DNA from: Lepidostoma basale
Lineage: Eukaryota > Arthropoda > Insecta > Trichoptera > Lepidostomatidae
DNA length: 64,000 bases
Reading direction: 5' to 3'
Assembly (NCBI GenBank): GCA_022606425.2
Contig: JAHDVF020001018.1
Location: forward strand, 1,550,001-1,614,000
Notes under the pieces: generated by a model
Database searches by the model: none
Told to the model about the DNA's origin: nothing
Seen by the model: only the letters and a program-made list of their open reading frames with translations
Position numbers and translations under genes: made by a program
In this document: piece after piece, positions 56,883-64,000 of the stretch
Layout: each line of letters begins with the position of its first letter
How positions within the stretch are numbered: the first letter of the stretch is position 1

Positions 56883-57384
56883 TGTGATAATTGTTATGAA
56901 AATGCAAATATTAAATTACTGTTGAATGCCTTCGGTTGACAATTTCAATATGGAAGAGTAAAACAGAAGTAATAACTATTAAATAGTTAACCAGCAATTA
57001 AAGTCAAAATTTAACAATGAATTACTTATATTTTAAATCTGTTTAATCTAAAACCACATCGAAAAAAATGAAAAAACCAGACCCATTCGTGTAGATTCGA
57101 ATATAATAAATGACAGGTCATAGATGAATCATAATGTAAACGCCATAGATGAGTGCGATAGAAAAAAAAACATTTACTAAACTCTGAATTCTGTATTAAA
57201 AAATAAATAAAATATTTATGTGTCTAAATATCGTACGTAATCCGATAATAAAAAATAATAAGGATGAAATTAAAAAAATATATATAATACAAATAACGGT
57301 CAATAAAAGTCAAAGACCATAAAGCCCAGGAAACTGGAATACTTCGGGCACATTATGAGAAACGATAAATACAAAGTTTCAACT
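56883..57384. other. THAP 5' flank, no feature supported
   Basis: AT-rich. The promoter of the THAP gene should lie here, but no TATA or initiator could be singled out. Confidence 0.4.
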
Positions 57385-58560
57385 GATTATCAAATCAAAT
57401 CAAATCAGTTTATTAACTCAATAGACATTACAAACAGGAAAATGTTTAAGGCATCTATTAAGTACAGGTAAAATATCATAAAAATACAACAAAGTACCAG
57501 GAACGCATTAGAGATGGTTCGACATTAGGAAGACAAGATACTTTCTAAAGTCAATAGTATTTGCCCCCTGAACGTACTTTCACTAACATGAAATACGTCG
57601 ATCTCCGAGGAGACCGCGTTCAGCAGACTAATTGCTCTTCCCACCGGTGTCACCAGAGGCAGATTGGTTCTGGCGGCCGGTAGGTAAAACAATCTGTGCT
57701 GTCGCTGTCGGAGATATCTATCGGGGACAAAAAGACCAACATCCTCCAGTACGGCCGAGTTCTCGAAGTATCCCCTAATTAATCTGAAGAAATGGGTTAT
57801 TAGATGTCCATCTCTTCGAAGCTGTAAAGAATTGGTTCCGAGCATTCCCAGAAGAAATGCCGTGGGATAGAGCCACGGATAGCTACCATACTCCCTCATG
57901 TAGAGATACCTCAGAAATTTTTTCTGAACCCTCTCCAGCATAACGGAATATCTCGCCTCGTGAGGAGTCCATATCACAGAACCACTTTCGAGCCTGCTCC
58001 GAACTAATGCGTTGTATAGGACTCTGAGCACATTGGGATTCCTGAAAACTCTTCCGGTCCGGACGATGAACCCCAACATCCTCAGTGCAATGCCACAAAT
58101 CCTCTCGATATGTGCACGAAAAGTCAGCCTATTCTCATAGATGATTCCGAGATCCTTCATCGTAGATACATGTGCAAGTTGCTGGTTGTTCATAGTGTAT
58201 CTATGATATACAGTTCTCAATGCTCTAGTAAATGATAGCATAACACATTTAGAGACATTGAATTGCATTTGATTACTGTGACTTCAGTTAACAATATTAT
58301 TGATGTCCGACTGGAGGCGAAGACAGTCTTCAGGATTTTTAATTTCCAGGAATAATTTCAGATCATCGGCAAATAAAAGAAATCGCGAGAAGTTTATCAC
58401 CTTCGCAATATCATTTATGAAGATGGTGAAGAGGAGTGGCCCTAAGTTTGAACCTTGTGGCACCCCTGAATATACAAGAAAATGTTCCAATTATCAAAGG
58501 TAAATAAACGTGGTGTCGGTAGAAGAAGAAAATACCGTCCAGAATCTTCGAGAATGATTT
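57385..58560 (-). mobile_element. LINE-J, reference copy (CR1/Jockey-type), nearly intact frame
   Basis: On the - strand: SGVPQGSNLGPLLFTIFIND (RT, 58460-58400), FLLFADDLKLFLEI (catalytic FADD, 58390-58340), DINNIVN then an in-frame TGA at 58284-58286, then 247 uninterrupted codons (58268-57525): QMQFNVSKCVMLSFTRALRT, VRSRLESGSVIWTPHEARYS, QKKFLRYLYMREYGSYPWLY, SESTFRGQILLTLESILSS. The 3' UTR ends in AAACTGATTTGATTTGATTT (57410-57388). One nonsense change separates the two open parts, so the copy is fairly young. The 5' two thirds of the element are missing. Confidence 0.92.
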
Positions 58561-58561
58561 A

Positions 58562-58640
58562 GTCATCCGATAGGAGAGGAATAATAAGAAGAAGACCAAG
58601 TTGTCCAACATCCGATAGGAGAGGAATATTAATAAGAAGA
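58562..58640. repeat. 49-bp direct duplication
   Basis: CATCCGATAGGAGAGGAATA occurs at 58563-58582 and 58611-58630, each followed by AATAAGAAGAA. A local tandem duplication upstream of the LINE-J truncation point. Confidence 0.85.
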
Positions 58641-58928
58641 ATAACGGTCGAAAAATTCTGTAATAAAATACTCAATTGATATAGCCATGTTTCATGGCAT
58701 ACTAGGTGAGATTGCACTGAACAAATTTTACATGGCAGAAAATACGTTTTCTCTCTGGAGGCTTATTTGATCTTAGTTAGGTTTAATGGTGGTAATAAGG
58801 AATAATAAGAAGTGCAGTGAGAATTTTGTGATTGAAAAAATAGCGTTCTGCCCCGGTATCGCAATTAAGTAAGTACTGCCAGCCGGGTATGCCGAGCGGC
58901 AACACTTTGGGGGGCGCGATCTCAACCA

Positions 58929-58941
58929 CCCCCCCCCCCCC
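58929..58941. repeat. Homopolymer C13
   Basis: Thirteen consecutive C within a GC-rich segment. Length is likely variable. Confidence 0.95.
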
Positions 58942-58984
58942 ACTCTGCGGATTCGAATTCGGGAGCTCTCGAGCAGCGAGCGAG

Positions 58985-59302
58985 TCAGTCAGTCACCGGC
59001 CTTCGGTGGAAGGAACATCTCTCCCGGCCGAACGCGCGCCAGGGAGATAATCTGAAGAAAAGTTCGCGATATCGCCGGATGGTGCCAGTAACCATGGCGT
59101 CAGCCTATCATCATTGGGGCCTGATGCTGCCCACAGCTGTCTCAGCGAAGGAGACCAGACTGCCTCTCGCTCTTCCTCGTCGTCCGCCTCGGACGTCCTT
59201 CGTGGTGCGGACGCCACGTGCCGGCCAGCTCGCCGACTTCGCAGATCGTCGGTGCTGCTTCAGTGACGGATTAGCTTTAAGTCGTTGGCCAACGAATAGC
59301 AT
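58985..59302 (+). other. GC-rich candidate exon with GTAAGT donor
   Basis: GAGTCAGTCAGTCACCGGCC at 58982-59001 contains the arthropod initiator word TCAGT twice. 300 GC-rich bases follow and end in GCAT-GTAAGT (59303-59308), a strong donor. Frames are open on both strands (for example MASAYHHWGLMLPTAVSAKE from 59094), but none has a known domain. It could be a 5' UTR exon of the 60553-63629 gene, a non-coding RNA exon or a GC-rich repeat. Confidence 0.3.
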
Positions 59303-59308
59303 GTAAGT

Positions 59309-60525
59309 CCTCTTTAGTTCATAAGTAATCTTGTTTCTTTCTTTTTGTGTTATATGTTTGTGTCATTAAATGTAAATAATAAATATTGGTTTCAATCTCA
59401 TATCACTATACATCCCGGAGCAATCTCAATTAACATAATAATAATTAGCATTGGCGAAGCACATGGGCAACACGTTGGGAGGAGTTGTTTCGAGATCGGG
59501 AATGAGATACGAGTAGATTTCATGTTTCACCCCGTGACACCAACATTATTTTAACTCAATTAACAATTTTTTCACACGATTTGGTTGATACTGTAAAGAA
59601 ATTTATTATTATTGTTTTAATGTAATTAGTCTGTTTTAATTACTCGGTATCCGTCATGAGCAAACAAAGTAATTACATGCATATTTTTTTGAAGTCAAAA
59701 CTATTCTCAATGTACTATCGATACCCTTGCCTTTGATTGGAACCTACTCATATATTTTTTAAAGATCAATATTCAAAAGCTAAAATTCTTTCATAGAAAA
59801 CATACACCATTCATCTTTTCTCTGTAGGTTATCAAAATTGACATTTGGTAATTTCTAAATTATAATCATATTGTAATAAATATATAATGAGTGATACAAA
59901 TGTAGATACCAAGCCCAAAAGAGTTAGAAAGAAAGTTAGTATATACTGTTTTTTTTGTACTTCAGCAGTAATATTTTTCCGTTTACAAATATGTCATTTT
60001 TTTCTTTATATATAAATCAAGTTAGACAAATCATTGCAAAAATATAAAGTTTTATTAGGCATACATTAATCTAAGCTCAAATTTTTTATTGAATAAATTG
60101 AGAATCTTTATGAATATTAAAACACTCCCAATTTGTCAGTATTTGTGACAAAAGGGGTATATTTTATTGATGGTATTTTGATTAATGACTCCTCAAATGA
60201 CGCATAATAAAATTAAATAGCATTGATTGAGCTGGAAAATAAAGGTGTGCTTTTTTATTTGTTAAAAATGAGTGTTTGATTCCAATTGGTATTAAACGCA
60301 AAGGCTAATAACTGTGAATAGGTGCAAAGGGATTGAATAATTCGTTCAAATGTCACGCTAGTGGTGCCACCTGTTACGCGACGTGTGTAACACTAAACAG
60401 TTTTTTTGATATTTTTCTTTGTTTTACGTTTAAACCAATTAGCGCTTGTGTAATAACCAGCCTTCAATTATTTATCAAATTGTATATACATGAAATGAAC
60501 TTGATAATTGTAATGTTATTTAAAG
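59309..60525. other. AT-rich stretch, no feature supported
   Basis: The only item of note is a short frame at 59887 (MSDTNVDTKPKRVRKK, basic) that ends beside a donor-like AAA-GTTAGT. It could be a first exon of the next gene, but no in-frame acceptor supports joining it. Confidence 0.35.
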
Positions 60526-60530
60526 CAAAT

Positions 60531-60563
60531 ATGGCGGACGTCGTCTTCCTTGATGTCCATTGA
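60531..60563 (+). promoter_or_regulatory. Upstream ORF overlapping the start of the 177-aa gene
   Basis: ATGGCGGACGTCGTC... gives a 10-codon frame ending TGA at 60561-60563, in a different frame and overlapping the ATG at 60553. If the transcript includes it, it would compete with the main start. Confidence 0.4.
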
Positions 60564-60661
60564 ATTGAAATGGGAAGGAATACAACGAGAGAAATACCTG
60601 GCTGCTTGTCAAGCTATGGTACAGCGTTTTAAAAATGAACACCGGAAAGACAGAGAACGGG
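60553..60661 (+). CDS. 177-aa gene exon 1
   Basis: Residues 1-36 plus one base (MSIELKWEGIQREKYLAACQ at the start). The donor GGTGAGT is near consensus. Confidence 0.65.
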
Positions 60662-63629
60662 GTGAGTTTTGCTTAATTTTTTTACCCGAAATGTAAATTG
60701 AATAAAACTAAACATTTTTGAAGTTACACTGCTTTTGGCGCGTTTATTAGAGGATAAAATTGGGAGCTACGCACGCACAGTGTTACGGAAGTGCGACATG
60801 ATGAAGTTAGCCATTAATGATAAGTAACGGTCGGTATATCACGCGTGCCAACTCACGAATCGCTAAAACATGAATGAAGTTAGCCGTAAAAAAATGTGAA
60901 ATAGTACTAACGAACTTCACATTTTAGTGGGGTACCTAATTTCGAGTATTTTGGGCAATATTATTTGTAAAAACTCTTTATAATAATATGAAGTAAGAAC
61001 CTGTATCAAATATATAAAACAATAATTCGAATATTAGTAATAAAAATCTTAGTTTTTAATGTTAATGGTGAAATTAGCTATCAATGATGTACAAGGTGTC
61101 TCAAAAGAAAATTTATGTTTGAATTCAGAGCATTATGTGGAGATATTAGACGACTTCTTGGTGCCTAAATTGCAAAACTTTCCTGGCTATAACCAAAAAA
61201 TATGGTTCCAGCAGGACGGAACCACGTCACACACGTCTAATACGTCTCTACCATGAGCTCGTGAAATTTTCCCTGCCAAATTGATCTCCAGAAGAGGTGC
61301 CATAAATTGGCCTCCCTTCAATGGACTTTTTCTTGTGGGGTTATCTCAAATCAAAAGTTTACGCCAGTAAACCGACTTCGCTGGCGCATTTGAAAGAAAA
61401 TATTCGTCACGGTAAAACGGCAGCCATCACGGAGTCTACCTGCCGAGCCGTAATAAGAAATTTTACTGTTCGACTAAATGAGTCCCGCGAACGCGAGGGC
61501 TTACATTAGCACGATATTATTTTTAAGAAATGAATTCCCAAATTGTCTACTTTATAATATTGTAATATATAAATGGGCTATTTTTTTGATCGATCCACTA
61601 AATATAAACTTTCTTTTGAGACACCTTGTATTATTAATTAATTTTTTCCATATTGTGCAGTGAAAATTTTATCAGTGACAAAACTTGTGTTAAAATACTT
61701 TAAACCTCTTCTGCAATGATAACGTAAACTTGAAACTCCGCCAGAGAATGATCAAATGCTATGTGTAGTCTGTTTTATTGTACAGATGTGAAACGTGGAC
61801 CTTGAAAGTTAACTCAATGAACAGACTGGAAGCATTTGAAATGTGGCTCCATCGCCGAATGCTCAGAGTTCCCTGGACAGACATGGTTACCAATGCCGAA
61901 GTCCTGAGGCGAGCTAGAGTTGACAAGGAACTGTTATTAACTATCAAGGTTCGAAAAACTTCACATCTGGGTCATATACTGCGTGGGGAAAAGTACCACC
62001 TTCTCCAACTGATATTGGAGGGGAAAATTGAGGGACGCCGAGGGCCCGGTAGGAGACAAATGTCCTGGCTGCGAAACGTGAGGGAGTGGACCGGCATCCG
62101 AAGTGTGGAGGAGCTGTTCCGACCGGCGCAGGACAGGGACAGGTTCACCGAGGTGATCGCCAACGTTGGGGGGACCCGACAGGGCACTTGAAGAAGAAGA
62201 AGAAACCTGTTCAATTTTGTTTCGTTACTCCAAAGAAGTATAACTTCTTATGTGCGTACATAAGTAGGAACACACACTTTTTTTTTATTTCAGCCAAATG
62301 TGAGAGAGAAGTACTGGTAGCGGGTATTGGGCCAGCCTGGTATCAGGAACTTTCCAATCCCCAGCGCAACAGCATCTCGACTCTGCCCCTCATGATGCAC
62401 ATGGACATCGGCCAAGGGACCCCGAGCCGCGTGATGAGGATATTGGCGGACCTGGGTATCCTTCCGCGGTACAGAAGCATCTCCGTCATGGGCTCCTTGA
62501 AGAAGAGCAACGAGGAGCCAATACTCTTTTTCAAAGACTTGTATACTTCAATTTATGAAACGAGTCCCGAAGAGGAACAAGACCGTAAGTTTATTAATCT
62601 AGAGACATTTTTGTGAACATTCAATAGCAATACCAATCCCAACGTGTGTTTACATTTTTTAAAGTTTCAATCTTAAGGATTGGTTTGCACCAAAGTCTAA
62701 TAACTTTGCTGGTTTTTGTGATAGATGTTACCACTTGCCGCGAAGGCCGTTTTGTTGACATTTTAACTTATTATATTATATGTTTCGCTAAGGCAAGATT
62801 ACGCCACAAAACGCCTTAATATGATAGCAAAGCCAATATTACACCACAAAACGCCTTAAGGTCCATTTACACTGGACAGTCATCAGCCGATACCGACACG
62901 TCACGCGTTTGCGTTGAGCAAGTAATCATTTTTTTGTTTTGATAGTGTCTTGTTACTTTTAATTAATGCCGATTCCGTTCATATTATATTTAAATTCCGA
63001 GATAATCGCCTGCTCCGCGGCGATTTTAAATGGTAGTAAAAATGGTACCTATTCTGTAAAAATTAATCATCCTACTGTAGGAAACACATCCTGAAAAATA
63101 TTGATCATTTTTATGAAGTGTTAATTTTATGTAGGTAGGTGCTTTCTTCCTCAACCCCTGACGGTAATTTTATTATAGCATTTGAGATAACGAGTGGGTG
63201 AGATTCAAGGCTATTTTTATCTTGACGTGTCGGTATCGGCTGATGAATGTCCGGTGTAAATGGACCTTTTGAATATTTGCTAAGGCAAGATTACGCCACT
63301 AAACGCTTTAGAACGTTCGCTAAGACAAGATTGCGCCATAAAACGCTTTAATAATATGTTCGTTAATGCAAGATTGCGCCATAAAACGCTTTAGTATAAT
63401 ATTTTCTGTGAAACATCAATGGAATTTCGCATCTTTGTTATCCACATTTATTTGTTTTGTTTATTTATTGTATGTTATGATTTGTAATTTTTCAGATTAT
63501 ATTTTGGAACAAAAGCTTATTCTGTCATCTATTGTATGTTTCGGGATTGCTGATATAATAAAAGAATTGGAAAACCAAACAAAATACATTTACCCTCCGG
63601 CTGCACCGCCGAAGAAAATACGTAAATAA
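60553..63629 (+). CDS. Unrecognised conserved-looking protein, three exons, 177 aa
   Basis: Exons 60553-60661, 62294-62584 and 63496-63629. Both introns are GT-AG (G-GTGAGT / TTTATTTCAG and GACC-GTAAGT / TTTTTCAG) and phase 1, and the joined frame is open to TAA (63627-63629). The AATAAA at 63625-63630 overlaps the stop. I do not recognise a domain. Visible traits: a charged helical N-terminus (EKYLAACQAMVQRFKNEHRK, residues 13-32), a less charged middle (VLVAGIGPAWYQEL, STLPLMMHMDIGQGTPSRVM, RILADLGILPRYRSISVMGS), a helix-like FGIADIIKELENQ, and a proline-basic tail (PPAAPPKKIRK). No signal peptide or membrane segment. Codon use and splice sites look like a real gene. In-frame sequence is open for 13 codons upstream of the chosen ATG, so an earlier exon is possible. 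Confidence 0.75.
61092..61628 (+). mobile_element. Tc1/mariner-like element, internally deleted, in intron 1
   Basis: Perfect 19-bp inverted ends CAAGGTGTCTCAAAAGAAA (61092-61110 and inverse 61610-61628), flanked by TA (61090-61091, 61629-61630). Inside: HYVEILDDFLVPKLQNFPGY, WFQQDGTTSHTSNTSLP (second catalytic Asp), stop; then MDFFLWGYLKSKVYASKPTS. The PPRSPDL segment with the third catalytic residue is deleted. The 5' part of the transposase is missing. Confidence 0.88.
61765..62205 (+). mobile_element. LINE-B 3' end in intron 1
   Basis: A frame of about 137 codons: RCETWTLKVNSMNRLEAFEM, RRMLRVPWTDMVTNAEVLRR, TSHLGHILRGEKYHLLQLIL, RQMSWLRNVREWTGIRSVEE, VIANVGGTRQGT and stop, then GAAGAAGAAGAAAC. 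The C-terminal ORF2 part is unbroken, so this is the youngest LINE-B copy here. It lies about 90 bp before the exon 2 acceptor. Confidence 0.88.
62294..62584 (+). CDS. 177-aa gene exon 2
   Basis: Residues 37-133, the largest and most GC-balanced exon. Contains GPAWYQELSNPQRNSISTLP and SLKKSNEEPILFFKDLYTSI. A strong polypyrimidine tract (T8 ATTTCAG) and GTAAGT donor support it. Confidence 0.85.
62785..63395. repeat. Minisatellite (about 42-bp unit) split by an insertion, intron 2
   Basis: Units of the form GCTAAGGCAAGATTACGCCA, CAAAACGCCTTAA occur at about 62788, 62826, 63280, 63318 and 63360, each slightly diverged. The element at 62859-63267 separates the first two from the last three. Confidence 0.85.
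62859..63267. mobile_element. Inverted-repeat element, 409 bp, in intron 2
   Basis: AGGTCCATTTACACTGGACA (62859) and the inverse TCCGGTGTAAATGGACCT (63250-63267) begin terminal repeats of about 45 bp that include TCATCAGCCGATACCGACAC. No transposase. No clean target duplication, although AAAACGCCTTAA on the left is a minisatellite word. The superfamily is not assigned. Confidence 0.8.
63496..63629 (+). CDS. 177-aa gene exon 3
   Basis: Residues 134-177, starting HYILEQKLILSSIVCFGIAD and ending PPKKIRK. The acceptor TTTTTCAG follows a T-rich tract. Confidence 0.75.
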
Positions 63630-63630
63630 A

Positions 63631-64000
63631 CATATTATGATCTTATGTGCAGTAATATTTGAATGAAACAATGGGTTACTATTGTTACCAAATTTATTAA
63701 TTGTTCCAGACTAGATGTCCTGTTTATTCACGTTTGATATGTGAATATTTGTTGTGAGTAAGAAATAAGTCAGGAAATGTGTTCAAAAATGCCCCCTATT
63801 CTAATTTTTTAATATATTAAATTTCACAAAAGTACCCCTTTATGTAATTTACTGTTGGTGTTGTGATGAATTATTCCGCTAACATTAAAAATTAATTAAT
63901 TATTCCGTTCACATTAAAAAATACTTTTTTTAAAGATCACAAAGTTTACAAAAACGGTTTCGATCACTTTATTATTAAATTTAACCCTTACCACTCCAAT
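63631..64000. other. Downstream DNA, no feature supported
   Basis: AT-rich. ATTATTCCG followed by CTAACATTAAAAATTAATTA is partly duplicated near 63870-63920. No gene. Confidence 0.45.

Noticed and set aside
59079..59306. Protein gene in the GC-rich block
   Set aside because: Frames are open on several strands because of high GC and none has a domain. Treated as a possible exon only.

Overview
This window looks like nuclear DNA of an insect, most likely a moth or butterfly. It is AT-rich, its genes have GT-AG introns, and most of it is decayed transposable elements. Three protein-coding genes can be supported. (1) A complete nine-exon cytochrome P450 of the CYP3 clan lies on the + strand (35491-49707, 518 aa). 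Every splice junction keeps the frame, and all P450 signature motifs are present. (2) A single-exon THAP zinc-finger protein lies on the - strand (56316-56882, 188 aa). Its stop codon comes from a LINE inserted at its 3' end. (3) An unrecognised three-exon gene lies on the + strand (60553-63629, 177 aa). No rRNA, functional tRNA gene or CRISPR array was seen. The lineage and the CYP family are inferences from recall, not from a search.

Layout. 1-34600 is a gene-poor repeat field: hAT-like and piggyBac remnants, small terminal-inverted-repeat elements, a tRNA-derived SINE, fragments of at least six LINE families, and many palindromic (foldback) repeats. 34600-49710 is the P450 gene, whose introns hold nested LINE, SINE, mariner, pogo-like and foldback insertions. 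49710-56320 is repeats again, including a hAT-type and a mariner-type short element and a LINE with reverse-transcriptase motifs. 56316-56882 is the THAP gene, followed by a CR1/Jockey-type LINE on the - strand (57385-58560). A GC-rich candidate exon lies at 58985-59302. The last 3.5 kb holds the unrecognised gene, whose introns carry a Tc1/mariner-like element, a LINE end, and a minisatellite split by a short inverted-repeat element.

The most interesting layer is the foldback repeats. At least eight families (called A, C, D, E, H, PLE and others here) share a core that can be drawn as a type I hammerhead ribozyme: CUGANGA, a perfect stem II, GAAAC, a palindromic stem III such as ACAUGU, then GUC followed by a strand that pairs upstream of CUGANGA. 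One copy lies just downstream of what looks like the C-terminus of a Penelope-like retroelement protein. Several palindromic copies have exact 11-13 bp target-site duplications, which points to retroelement-type insertion. All copies share one oddity: an extra unpaired U or A between CUGANGA and stem II.
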